Below, piece by piece: positions 33,959-42,081 of a stretch of DNA of 62,633 nt (position 1 is the first letter of the stretch; every line of letters begins with the position of its first letter). The notes below the pieces were generated by a model. The model saw only the letters and a program-made list of their open reading frames with translations, did no database searches and had not been told where the DNA came from. The stretch spans positions 1-62,633 of the forward strand of contig NZ_JABVCF010000013.1 in assembly GCF_014595955.1 (NCBI RefSeq), in the 5' to 3' direction. A program made the translations under genes and the position numbers. This DNA comes from Pseudaminobacter soli (ex Zhang et al. 2022). Lineage in GTDB: Bacteria; Pseudomonadota; Alphaproteobacteria; Rhizobiales; Rhizobiaceae.

Positions 33959-34810
33959 TCACCTCTCCGCCGACAGCGCGCTTTCGTGCCAGCGCCGCAG
34001 GATGAGATGCGAGACCAGCGTCAGCACCAGGAAGATCACGATGCCCGCCGCCGAGATCAGGATGAGCGCCGCGAACAGCCGCGGTGCGTTCAGCCTGTAC
34101 CCCGCCTCGATGATGCGCGAGGCGAGCCCAGACGACTGGCCCGAGGCTCCGGCGACGAATTCTGCGACAACCGCGCCGATAAGCGACAGTCCGCCCGCGA
34201 TCTTCAGCCCGCCGAGGAAGTAGGGCATCGCGGCCGGCAGCCTCAAGAACCGTAGCTGCTGCCATCGCGATGCACCGTTGAGCCGGAAGAGGTCGATGAG
34301 GTTTCGGTCCACCGAGTTCAGGCCGAGCGTGGTGTTGGAGAGGATCGGGAAGAAGGCGACGATCCAGGAGCAGATCAGCAGTTTTGCAGTCTGGTTGTCG
34401 ACATAGATGTTGATGAGCGGGAAGATCGCGACGATCGGCGTCACCTGCAGGACGATCGCGAAGGGGAAGAACGACATCTCGACCCACTTCGATTGGGTGA
34501 AGAGGACGGCGAGCCCGACCCCGCCCACCACCGCCAGCAACAGGCTGAGCAAGGTGATCTTCAGCGTCACCAGCAGCGAGGTGAACAGCAACGGCGCATC
34601 GCTGACCAGGGTGGAAGCGACCACACCGGGCCTAGGCAGGATGTACTGAGGGATTTCGTACCAGACGCAGAGGCGGTCCCATAGCCAGATGGCGAGGATC
34701 ATGATGGCGATCGGCAGCACCCACCGGCCGATCCGTTCCAACTTCGCGTTGCGCGCCCGCTGAGCCTCTTCCCTATCGATAAACGGCGCTGCCTGCACTT
34801 CCGCACGCAT
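33959..34810 (-). CDS. ABC permease, NitT/TauT (SsuC/ThiX) type
   Basis: The 283-residue membrane protein has about six hydrophobic segments and the coupling loop around LFRLNGASRWQQLRFLRLPA. I place the start at the ATG at 34810, three bases from the ATPase stop, with GGAGGGTC upstream; an extended frame to 35320 overlaps the ATPase and is rejected. It forms a transporter with the ATPase at 34813-35595. No binding-protein gene is adjacent, so it lies elsewhere or is missing. Confidence 0.88.
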   Translation of the reverse strand: MRAEVQAAPFIDREEAQRARNAKLERIGRWVLPIAIMILAIWLWDRLCVWYEIPQYILPRPGVVASTLVSDAPLLFTSLLVTLKITLLSLLLAVVGGVGLAVLFTQSKWVEMSFFPFAIVLQVTPIVAIFPLINIYVDNQTAKLLICSWIVAFFPILSNTTLGLNSVDRNLIDLFRLNGASRWQQLRFLRLPAAMPYFLGGLKIAGGLSLIGAVVAEFVAGASGQSSGLASRIIEAGYRLNAPRLFAALILISAAGIVIFLVLTLVSHLILRRWHESALSAER

Positions 34811-34812
34811 GG

Positions 34813-35595
34813 TCAGCGACCCTCCGCATGCATGGCGTCGGCCAGCACCTGCGAGGCCTGCCGGCAAAGGGCAGCATATTCCGGAGAGGTGCGGAAAGCC
34901 TCGGCCCTGGGATAGGGAGCGTCCACCGCCAACTCGCGAAAAACTCTGCCGGGCCGCGCCGCCATCACGACGATGCGGTTCGACAGGTACACGCTTTCGA
35001 AGACGCTGTGGGTGACGAAGGTCACCGTGAATCGCTGGTCCTGCCAGAGATCGAGGAGGTCCTCGTTGAGCCGAAAGCGCGTGATCTCGTCCAGTGCGGC
35101 GAAGGGCTCGTCCATGAGCAGCAGCCGCGGCCGGGTGACCAGCGCACGCGCGATGGAGGCCCGCATCTTCATGCCGCCGGAGAGCTCGCGCGGCATCGCC
35201 TTCTCGAAGCCGGACAGGTGCACGCGCTCGAGCAGTTCGTGGATGGCGGGGGCCGCCTCGGTACGGGATTTGCCCTTGAGACGCAGCGGCAGCCAGACAT
35301 TGTCGAAGACATTTGCCCAAGGCATCAGCGTCGGCTCCTGGAAGACGAAGCCGATGTGGTCCTTGTCGAGAGACTTGCGCCAGTCGAGCACGCCAGCCGT
35401 TGGCGAAGACAGGCCGGCAATGATGCGCAGCGCCGTCGACTTTCCGCAGCCGGACGGACCCAGCAGGCTGAGGAAATCGCCTTCGCGTACCGTGAGGCTG
35501 GCCGCCTTGAGCGCGGTCACGCCGTTGGCGAAGGTCTTGCCGATCTCGCGAAGCTGCAGCAGCGGCTCGTGCCTGGCGGCAACCTCAGTCGTCAT
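34813..35595 (-). CDS. ABC ATPase, NitT/TauT (SsuB/ThiZ) type
   Basis: The 260-residue protein has Walker A GPSGCGKST, the Q-loop FVFQEPTLMPW, signature LSGGMKMR and Walker B LLLMDEP. The QEPTLMPW motif is typical of the nitrate/taurine/pyrimidine group. It is the first gene of a four-gene operon leading to a permease, an amidohydrolase and an FAD oxidase. Confidence 0.9.
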   Translation of the reverse strand: MTTEVAARHEPLLQLREIGKTFANGVTALKAASLTVREGDFLSLLGPSGCGKSTALRIIAGLSSPTAGVLDWRKSLDKDHIGFVFQEPTLMPWANVFDNVWLPLRLKGKSRTEAAPAIHELLERVHLSGFEKAMPRELSGGMKMRASIARALVTRPRLLLMDEPFAALDEITRFRLNEDLLDLWQDQRFTVTFVTHSVFESVYLSNRIVVMAARPGRVFRELAVDAPYPRAEAFRTSPEYAALCRQASQVLADAMHAEGR

Positions 35596-35666
35596 CTCGC
35601 CGCCTTACGCACGCTCGGACCCCTGCGATCATCCTGACCGAGCGTAACGCGTCGCAATGGGCGAGG

Positions 35667-36161
35667 CTAGCCGCCGAGTTTCCCCACGGCAGCCGTTGTC
35701 CACCGCTCCGCGGCTTCGTCGTCGGCTGCCTTGGCCTCGACCCAATCTCCGGCCGTACCGTCCAGACGATGCTCCTTCTTCCAGAAGGGGGCGCGGGTCT
35801 TGAGGTAGTCCATCAGGAACGAGGCCGCCTCGAACGCCGCCTGCCGATGGCTCGATGCGGCGACCACCAGGACGATGTTCTGGCCCGGCTCGATGCGGCC
35901 GTAGCGGTGGATCGCGGTGAGGCCGGCCAGCGGCCAGCGCTCCATCGCCTGCCTGGCGATGCGGGCGATCTCGGCTTCGGCCATGCCGGGATAATGTTCG
36001 AGCTCGAGTGCGACCAGCCTGCCGGCCTCGTCACGACAGAGGCCCGAGAAGGTTACCACCCCTCCGATGTCGGTCTTGCCGCGCGTCAGCCGCTCGATCT
36101 CGGCTGCGGTGTCAAAATCTTCCCGCTGGATCCTTACCGTCGGGGCGGAGCCGGCCGTCAC
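35667..36161 (-). CDS. moaE: Molybdopterin synthase catalytic subunit
   Basis: The 164-residue protein is MoaE: GGVVTFSGLCRDE near residue 33, RYGRIEPGQNIVLVVAASSHRQAAFEA and the catalytic-lysine region TRAPFWKKEHRLDG are all present. With MoaD it inserts two sulfurs into precursor Z to make molybdopterin. It starts with GTG at 36161, four bases after moaD. The gene order uvrC-pgsA-moaD-moaE is common in Rhizobiales. The C-terminus is slightly longer than in E. coli (150 residues). Confidence 0.95.
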   Translation of the reverse strand: MTAGSAPTVRIQREDFDTAAEIERLTRGKTDIGGVVTFSGLCRDEAGRLVALELEHYPGMAEAEIARIARQAMERWPLAGLTAIHRYGRIEPGQNIVLVVAASSHRQAAFEAASFLMDYLKTRAPFWKKEHRLDGTAGDWVEAKAADDEAAERWTTAAVGKLGG

Positions 36162-36165
36162 GCGA

Positions 36166-36432
36166 TCAGCCTCCGGTCATGGGCGGAAACAGCGCGACCT
36201 CGCGAGCATCGGCGAGCGACTCGCCATGAGCCACATGTTCCTGGTTGATGGCGACGCGGATCACCTCGGGATGGGAGAGCGCGTTCTCGTACCCTTCCCC
36301 GCGGTCGCGGAGCCACAGCAGAAGGTCGCGCACGGATTTCACCTCGTCGGGCAGGACGACGTCCTCCTCGGAGCAGCCGATGCGCTCACGAACCCAGGCG
36401 AAATAGATCAGTCTGATGGGGCGGTCGCTCAT
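36166..36432 (-). CDS. moaD: Molybdopterin synthase sulfur carrier subunit
   Basis: The 88-residue ubiquitin-like protein ends in MTGG, the Gly-Gly tail that is thiocarboxylated to donate sulfur. Its start overlaps the pgsA stop (ATGA) and moaE follows 4 bases later, so the three genes are coupled. Confidence 0.94.
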   Translation of the reverse strand: MSDRPIRLIYFAWVRERIGCSEEDVVLPDEVKSVRDLLLWLRDRGEGYENALSHPEVIRVAINQEHVAHGESLADAREVALFPPMTGG

Positions 36433-37019
36433 TCGTCCACGATGTGCTTAAGGCCGGCGCGGAAATAGTCGTAGCCGGTATATAGCGTCAGCACGGCCGA
36501 AACCCAAAGCAGGAAGATGCCGACCTGGGTCCAATAGGGCACGATCTTGTCTCCGGCAGGCCCCAGCAGTAGGAAAGCGATCGCGACCATCTGGGCGAAG
36601 GTCTTCCATTTCGCCAACTGGGTCACTGGCACGCTGACCTTGAGCTCGGCCAGATACTCGCGCAGGCCCGAAACCAGGATTTCGCGGCAAAGGATGATGA
36701 TCGCGGCCCAGAGCGACCATCCCGCAATCGTCTTGTCGGTGTCGGCGGCAAGCAGGATCAGGCAGGTGGCGACAAGGAGCTTGTCGGCGATCGGGTCCAG
36801 CATGCGCCCGATGGTGGAGGTCTGCTGCCAGGCCCGGGCGAGATAGCCGTCCAGGTAGTCGGTGATGCTGGCGATGACGAAAATCGCCAGTGCGCTCCAG
36901 CGGGCGAAGTCGCTGGACTGCAGCCTACCCTCCAGGAAGAAGCAGAGTACGACCAGCGGAACGGCTACAATCCGCCCATAAGTCAGAATATTCGGAAGAT
37001 TGAACGCGCGTTTCGACAT
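36429..37019 (-). CDS. pgsA: CDP-diacylglycerol-glycerol-3-phosphate 3-phosphatidyltransferase
   Basis: The 196-residue membrane protein has the CDP-alcohol phosphatidyltransferase motif with Asp57-Gly58, Ala61-Arg62, Gly71, Asp75 and Asp79 (DGYLAR and GRMLDPIADK). It makes phosphatidylglycerol phosphate in the inner membrane. I use the ATG at 37019 (MSKRAFNLPN), which is the usual PgsA N-terminus, rather than an in-frame start 11 codons upstream. It lies 102 bases after uvrC and is coupled to moaD. Confidence 0.94.
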   Translation of the reverse strand: MSKRAFNLPNILTYGRIVAVPLVVLCFFLEGRLQSSDFARWSALAIFVIASITDYLDGYLARAWQQTSTIGRMLDPIADKLLVATCLILLAADTDKTIAGWSLWAAIIILCREILVSGLREYLAELKVSVPVTQLAKWKTFAQMVAIAFLLLGPAGDKIVPYWTQVGIFLLWVSAVLTLYTGYDYFRAGLKHIVDE

Positions 37020-37121
37020 ACTACCCGCCGCGGGAAAGCCCCGCATACTCAAATCAGAACCTGTCCATGGGGGTCAACCGCAGAAGCCGCCTGGCCCAGT
37101 TATCAACCGGAGCAGGTCAGG

Positions 37122-39206
37122 TCAATTTTCGTGGAAGTGGTTGTAGACGGCCCGCGCCACCGACTCGGATATGCCGTCCACTGCCATCAGGTCCTCGACC
37201 GCTGCGCGGCTCACCGCCTTGGCCGTCCCGAAATGCATGAGAAGCGCGCGTTTGCGGCCCGGACCGATGCCTGCGATCTCGTCGAGCGGGTTCTTCGTCA
37301 TCTCCTTTTTGCGGCGGGCGCGGTGCGAACCGATCGCGAAACGGTGCGCCTCGTCGCGCAATCTCTGCACGAAATAGAGTACCGGATCGCGGACCGGCAG
37401 CATGAAAGGCTCACGGCCTGCGACGAAAAATCGCTCACGCCCCGCCTCGCGGTCGACACCTTTCGCCACTCCGATCGCGGTTACCCGATCCGCGATGCCA
37501 AGCTTGTCGAGAATTGCGCGCACCGCCGACATCTGGCCTTGCCCGCCATCGATCAGGACCACGTCCGGCCATGCCGGGAAGCCGCCATGGTGATCCTCGG
37601 TCTCCGCGTCCCTGGTGGCGTCGGGACCGCCCTGTGGCTCCTCCTTGAGCAGCCGCGAAAACCTTCGCTCCATGACCTCGCGCATCATGCCGAAGTCGTC
37701 ACCAGGGGTTATGTCGGTCGAGCGGATGTTGAACTTCCGATACTGGTTCTTCACAAAGCCTTCCGGCCCGGCGACGATCATCGCGCCCACGGCGTTGGTG
37801 CCCATGATGTGGGAGTTGTCGAACACCTCGATGCGCACCGGCGTTTTGGCGAGGCCGAACGTGTCCTTGAGACCCTCCAGCAGCCGGGCCTGGGTCGATG
37901 TCTCGGCAAGCCTTCGCGCCAAAGCCTCGCGCGCGTTCTGGAGCGCGTGATCGACAAGATCCTTCTTCTCGCCGCGTTTCGGCACCGAGATCGAGACCTT
38001 GTGCCCTGCCTTGGTGCAGAGCGCCTGCTGCAGCAGGTCCTGTTCCGCGACTTCCTCAGAAAGAAGGATCGATTTCGGGACGGGCTTGTCGTCGTAGAAC
38101 TGCGCCAGGAAGGACTCGAGCACCTCGCCGCCCTCGAGCGCCGGGTCCGCCTTCGGGAAATAGGCGCGGTTGCCCCAGTTCTGGCCGGTGCGGAAGAAGA
38201 ACACCTGGATGCAGGTCTGGCCCCCCTCCTGATGCAGTGCAAAAACGTCTGCCTCCTCCACCGACTGCGGGTTGATGCCCTGATGGCTTTGCACGTGCGA
38301 AAGCGCCGCGAGCCGGTCGCGGTAGATGGCCGCGCGCTCGAAATCCAGTTCCTCGGAGGCATGCTGCATGGCCTCGCCGATCTGTGTCTTCACCTTCTGG
38401 CTGCGCCCGGACAAAAAATCCTTCGCCTCGCTGACCAACTCGGCATAGTCCTCCGGCCCGATCTCCCTCGTGCACGGTCCGGAGCACCGCTTGATCTGGT
38501 AGAGCAGACACGGGCGGGTGCGGGTCTCGAACACCGAGTCAGTACAGGTCCTGAGCAGGAAGGCGCGCTGCAATGCGTTGATGGTCCTGCCCACGGCGCC
38601 GGCGGAAGCGAAAGGTCCGAAATAGTCGCCTTTCCGCGAGCGCGCACCACGGTGCTTGAAGATCCCAGGCGCGGCATGATCGCCGGTGATCACGATGTAA
38701 GGAAACGACTTATCATCGCGCAGCAGTACGTTAAAGCGCGGCCGCAAGCGCTTGATGAGGTTGGCCTCGAGCAGCAGAGCCTCGATCTCGGTGCGCGTAA
38801 CGACGAACTCCATCGTCGCGGTTTCGCGCACCATCCGGCCAATACGATTGGTGTGGAAGCGGCCCTGGGCATAGGCCGTGACACGCTTCTTCAGGTTCTT
38901 CGCCTTGCCGACATAGAGCACGTCGCCGACCGCATTCATCATGCGGTAGACGCCGGGCGCATTCGGCAGGCGCTTCACGAGCGTCTGGATCACGTCGGCA
39001 CCGACCTTGCCGTCGGCATCGCCGCGATGCGCGCTCCAGTCGATCGTGGTGAACGAAAGGTCGGGACCGGCCTCCGGCGCGGGTTCGGGGGGAAGGTCCT
39101 CTTCTTCGTCAGACTCGCTATCCGGCAAATAGCCGGCCATGTCATCAGCCGCCTCATCCTTCTTCGGAATCGGAGGCCGGCGCAGGTGCTGGGTAGGTGA
39201 ACTCAT
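37122..39206 (-). CDS. uvrC: Excinuclease ABC subunit C
   Basis: The 694-residue protein has the GIY-YIG nuclease motif ([20 protein letters not shown], about residues 85-104), a UvrB-binding region, the C-terminal RNase H-like nuclease domain ([19 protein letters not shown] and [12 protein letters not shown]) and a helix-hairpin-helix end. It makes the dual incisions in nucleotide excision repair. An acidic, disordered N-terminal extension of about 65 residues precedes the nuclease, as in many Rhizobiales. The ATG at 39206 overlaps the stop of the upstream SDR gene. A very long open frame lies on the opposite strand but is a shadow. Confidence 0.96.
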   Translation of the reverse strand: MSSPTQHLRRPPIPKKDEAADDMAGYLPDSESDEEEDLPPEPAPEAGPDLSFTTIDWSAHRGDADGKVGADVIQTLVKRLPNAPGVYRMMNAVGDVLYVGKAKNLKKRVTAYAQGRFHTNRIGRMVRETATMEFVVTRTEIEALLLEANLIKRLRPRFNVLLRDDKSFPYIVITGDHAAPGIFKHRGARSRKGDYFGPFASAGAVGRTINALQRAFLLRTCTDSVFETRTRPCLLYQIKRCSGPCTREIGPEDYAELVSEAKDFLSGRSQKVKTQIGEAMQHASEELDFERAAIYRDRLAALSHVQSHQGINPQSVEEADVFALHQEGGQTCIQVFFFRTGQNWGNRAYFPKADPALEGGEVLESFLAQFYDDKPVPKSILLSEEVAEQDLLQQALCTKAGHKVSISVPKRGEKKDLVDHALQNAREALARRLAETSTQARLLEGLKDTFGLAKTPVRIEVFDNSHIMGTNAVGAMIVAGPEGFVKNQYRKFNIRSTDITPGDDFGMMREVMERRFSRLLKEEPQGGPDATRDAETEDHHGGFPAWPDVVLIDGGQGQMSAVRAILDKLGIADRVTAIGVAKGVDREAGRERFFVAGREPFMLPVRDPVLYFVQRLRDEAHRFAIGSHRARRKKEMTKNPLDEIAGIGPGRKRALLMHFGTAKAVSRAAVEDLMAVDGISESVARAVYNHFHEN

Positions 39207-39976
39207 TCTTTCATGCCTGACACGTCGGGCGTGCGCCATGCAAGGTGCTGGCCGCCATCGAGCGCGATCATCTGGCCAGTGACCGAGCGCGCCTCCCATA
39301 GATAGCGGATGGTCGCGCCGAATTCTTCCAGCCCGGGACCGCGCTCGAGGATCAGGCCTTCAACCTGCTCCGCGAAATCCCGTTCGGTCTGCCGCTTGTT
39401 CGGCAAGGTCGGACCCGGACCGATGGCGTTGACCCGGACCCGTGGCGCCAGCGCCTGAGCCATCGTGCGGGTCGCCGCCCACAGCGCCGACTTAGAGAGG
39501 AAATAGGTGAAGTAGCGGGGATTAGGCCGCAGCACGCGCTCATCAATGATGTTGACGACGAGCCCATCCCGCCCGGGCGCCAGTCGCTCCGCGAACACTC
39601 GTGTCAGCATCGCAGGCGCCTTCACATGTATGGCGAAGTGGCTGTCCCAGGTCTCCCAGGAGAAATCGGTGGCCTCGTCCCATTCGAAGATCGACGCGCC
39701 GTTGACCAGGATGGAAAGCGGGCCGAGTTCCCGCTCGGCCGCAGGCACCAGTTCCGCCATCGCCTCCGGGTCCAAAAGATCGCACTGCAGAACCACGGCC
39801 CTTCCGCCCCGCTCAACAATCTGGCGCCTCAGCGCCTCTCCCTCGCTGCGCGAACGGTTGCAATGGATCGCTACGCCGAAGCCATGGCCGGCCAGATCCT
39901 CGACAATGGCCCCGCCGATGCGCCGGGCCCCTCCCGTGACCAGGACGTTCAATGAAGATTCGCGTGGACTTGTCAT
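39203..39976 (-). CDS. SDR-family oxidoreductase, FolM/pteridine reductase-like
   Basis: The 257-residue protein has the cofactor motif TGGARRIG (about 14-21), NGAS, and the active-site pair Tyr158 and Lys162 (YFLSK). The usual catalytic Ser is replaced by Asp145 (NIIDER), the pattern seen in pteridine reductase PTR1 and FolM, where Asp-Tyr-Lys reduce dihydropterins. The segment RRIGGAI with Arg residues after the first Gly suggests NADPH. It overlaps uvrC by ATGA and is probably co-transcribed with it. A role in tetrahydropterin or folate metabolism is likely but not proven. Confidence 0.84.
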   Translation of the reverse strand: MTSPRESSLNVLVTGGARRIGGAIVEDLAGHGFGVAIHCNRSRSEGEALRRQIVERGGRAVVLQCDLLDPEAMAELVPAAERELGPLSILVNGASIFEWDEATDFSWETWDSHFAIHVKAPAMLTRVFAERLAPGRDGLVVNIIDERVLRPNPRYFTYFLSKSALWAATRTMAQALAPRVRVNAIGPGPTLPNKRQTERDFAEQVEGLILERGPGLEEFGATIRYLWEARSVTGQMIALDGGQHLAWRTPDVSGMKE

Positions 39977-40377
39977 TCAGGATTCCCGCTTTCTGGCGAT
40001 GGCCTCCTGGGTCGCCAAAATCGTTTACCGGCAGTTCGCAGGTCAGGCAGGAATGTGGCCAAACACACCCGAAACGACGCCGAAAATGGCCAGCGACACC
40101 CCTGCGAGACCATCAATATAGGCGTCCCAAAGCCTTGCGCCAAATGGGCTTCTGACCTTGTTTTCGTCCTCGAAAGGTACCTTCTGTTGCAAACCAGCAA
40201 CGCCTCTTTTCAGCCGCATTGCAGCCGGGGAAACATCAAAAAGATGGTACGTTGCGGCCCCAATTGGCACCCAGATTGCACCCCGTCGAGCCGGGACCGG
40301 TTCTCCCACCGGGCTCGGCTTATTGGAAGTTACCACGGCGTACCCGAGTATCCTGTGGCTAAGGAGAGAGAAAAAGC
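39977..40377. other. Region between the SDR and porin-like genes
   Basis: This 401-base gap holds a possible small minus-strand gene (40043-40219) and must contain the promoter of the outer-membrane protein gene. AAGGAGAGAG just before 40378 is a strong ribosome site. I see no other structure. Confidence 0.5.
40043..40219 (-). CDS. Possible small protein with one C-terminal hydrophobic segment
   Basis: A 58-residue frame from ATG 40219 reads MRLKRGVAGLQQ, then a charged middle part with ENKVRSPFGARLWDAYIDG, and ends in a hydrophobic segment (LAGVSLAIFGVVSGVFG). The composition looks protein-like and unlike the shadow frames nearby, and a C-terminal membrane anchor is conceivable. The ribosome site is weak and the frame is open further upstream, so the start and reality of the gene are uncertain. 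I recognise no family. Confidence 0.38.
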   Translation of the reverse strand: MRLKRGVAGLQQKVPFEDENKVRSPFGARLWDAYIDGLAGVSLAIFGVVSGVFGHIPA

Positions 40378-41052
40378 ATGTCAGCCAAAACAACGAATTT
40401 TTCGCTGCTGAGCGCGACGGCACTGGGGCTCGTCGCATTCCTGGGGATCAACGCCGCCAATGCCGCGGACGCTATCGAAGCCATTCCGGCGCCCGCCATG
40501 CCGATGGAAGAGCCGCCGGTTGCGGCCACCTGGGGTGGTCCTTACGTCGGTGTCTATGGCGGATACGGCTTCTCCGGCACCTCGGAGGACGAGGCCGCCG
40601 GTAACGACATCGGCACGAAGGGCTTCCTCGGCGGCGGCTTCGCCGGCTACAACTTCGACACGGGTACCGGCTTCGTCGCAGGCATCGAGGGCGACGTCGG
40701 CTACAGCGGCGTCAAGGGCGACAATGCCGGCACGACCGTCAAGTCCGGCGTGGACGGGTCTGCCCGTGCCCGCCTCGGCTACACGATTACCCCCGACCTC
40801 CTCGCCTATGCGACGGCCGGTGGTGCTGCCAAGCGCATGTCCGTCGAGGAAGGCGGCGTGAAGGACTCCGCCACCCAGCTCGGCTGGACCGCGGGCGTCG
40901 GCGCGGACATGAAGATCACCGAGAAGGTGTTCGGCCGCGTCGAGTATCGCTACACCGATTATGGCAGCGAGACCTTCAGCACCGGCAGCGGCGACCGCGA
41001 CGTGAGCGCCAAGGACCATCGCATCCAGATGGGTCTCGGCGTCTCGTTCTGA
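40378..41052 (+). CDS. Outer-membrane beta-barrel protein, Omp25/Omp31 family
   Basis: The 224-residue protein has a signal peptide (cleavage after ANA at about residue 29), a short proline-rich linker, and an eight-strand barrel: WGGPYVGVYGGYGF, GFLGGGFAGYNFDTG, RLGYTITPDLLAYATAGGAA, GRVEYRYTDYGS, ending in a terminal Phe (GLGVSF) as needed for outer-membrane insertion. Such proteins are abundant structural outer-membrane components in Rhizobiales and Brucella. It is monocistronic with its own terminator. A strong AAGGAGAGAG precedes the ATG. Confidence 0.93.
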   Translation: MSAKTTNFSLLSATALGLVAFLGINAANAADAIEAIPAPAMPMEEPPVAATWGGPYVGVYGGYGFSGTSEDEAAGNDIGTKGFLGGGFAGYNFDTGTGFVAGIEGDVGYSGVKGDNAGTTVKSGVDGSARARLGYTITPDLLAYATAGGAAKRMSVEEGGVKDSATQLGWTAGVGADMKITEKVFGRVEYRYTDYGSETFSTGSGDRDVSAKDHRIQMGLGVSF

Positions 41053-41074
41053 GCCCTGACAGAGACATCCATGG

Positions 41075-41105
41075 AAAAGCCGGGCTCCGCGCCCGGCTTT
41101 TTCTT
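41075..41105 (+). terminator. Terminator of the outer-membrane protein gene
   Basis: AAAAGCCGGGC (41075-41085) pairs with GCCCGGCTTTT (41091-41101), loop TCCGC, followed by TTCTTT. It lies 22 bases after the stop codon and is a classic intrinsic terminator. Confidence 0.9.
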
Positions 41106-41115
41106 TGCCGGTGCA

Positions 41116-41952
41116 CTAGCGGGAGTCCCACATGAAGGAGCGATCGCGCCACATCTTCTCGCCGACTAAACAGTCGTAGCCCGCCTTTGACTGCACCATT
41201 ACCACCGGCAGCGCGTTCGGATCATTCTCCTTGGATGGGGTACTGCCGGCGAGTTCCAAAACGAGCTTGCGCCGGATTGCCTCCGGAAACTGCGACCAGT
41301 CGTTGACCGGGACCATGAAGGCTCCGGGTCCGCCAATGACGCAGTCTGCGTAATATCTGTCGAGATCCTTCATGTCATAGATGCTGGTGAACCCGCTGTT
41401 GGTCATCAGCGGCAGGCCGTTGATCGTGATGCCGCTCGCTATGACGGCTTCGCGTGTGACATCCACGGGCGCACCCTGGTTGTTGGGTCCATCGCCCGAC
41501 ACGTCGATCACGCGCCTCGTCCCGCGGAAGGGGCTTTCGGCCAGCAGGTCCATGCCGAAGTCCAGCGCACCCGAAATCGAGGTGCGGCGCGCACTGTTCG
41601 GGGGCTGGGCGGACAACTGCGCGGCGACACGCTCGGCATCATCGTGCGAGGCGACAATCGTCCAGGGCACGATCAGGCGCTGCGTGGTTGAACCGGCCCA
41701 CTCGAAATAGGCCACCGCGATCTTACCGTAAGCGCCGTCCGCGATGGCATTGATGACCTGCGGATCGGTAAGCGCCGCGGCATATCCCATGCGCTGGATC
41801 TCGAGCTCAGTCGGCGACATCGACAGCGATACGTCGACGGCCAGCACCAGTTCGACATCGACCGGCTCCTCGGCCAGCGCTTGAATTGGCGAGCCTACGA
41901 GTAGGAAGGGAACCACCCCCAAGAACCGTCCGGCGCGAAAGCAACGAGACAT
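41116..41952 (-). CDS. DUF1194 protein with von Willebrand factor A-like domain
   Basis: The 278-residue protein has a signal peptide (cleavage after ALA at about residue 27) and a VWA-type fold: metal-binding DVSLS at residues 40-44, a later SISGALDFGMDLL segment and DVSGDGPNNQG. DUF1194 proteins are common in alphaproteobacteria and their function is unknown; secreted VWA domains usually mediate metal-dependent binding. The ATG at 41952 is preferred over a TTG three codons upstream. It converges with the outer-membrane protein gene. Confidence 0.88.
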   Translation of the reverse strand: MSRCFRAGRFLGVVPFLLVGSPIQALAEEPVDVELVLAVDVSLSMSPTELEIQRMGYAAALTDPQVINAIADGAYGKIAVAYFEWAGSTTQRLIVPWTIVASHDDAERVAAQLSAQPPNSARRTSISGALDFGMDLLAESPFRGTRRVIDVSGDGPNNQGAPVDVTREAVIASGITINGLPLMTNSGFTSIYDMKDLDRYYADCVIGGPGAFMVPVNDWSQFPEAIRRKLVLELAGSTPSKENDPNALPVVMVQSKAGYDCLVGEKMWRDRSFMWDSR

Positions 41953-41985
41953 GGCCGCCAAGGTGACCCGAAAGCGACGCGTTGA

Positions 41986-42013
41986 AAAGAAAGGCCGGCT
42001 GCAATCGCCGGCC
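41986..42013 (-). terminator. Terminator of the second FAD/GcvT gene
   Basis: GGCCGGC (41993-41999) pairs with GCCGGCC (42007-42013). On the minus strand the stem is followed by TTTCTTTTC. It lies about 70 bases past the stop at 42082; a second dyad (CTCCCCTCACGGGGAG, about 42051-42066) lies between. Confidence 0.6.
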
Positions 42014-42081
42014 CCTCCGCTTCACGATTTCGCGACCGCCTCCGGCCGGACGCTCCCCTCACGGGGAGGGACACCGGCGAC

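Noticed and set aside
37131-39200. 689-codon open frame antisense to uvrC
   Set aside because: It mirrors uvrC, which has all expected domains; the antisense translation has no recognisable motif and a biased composition that GC-rich codon use explains.
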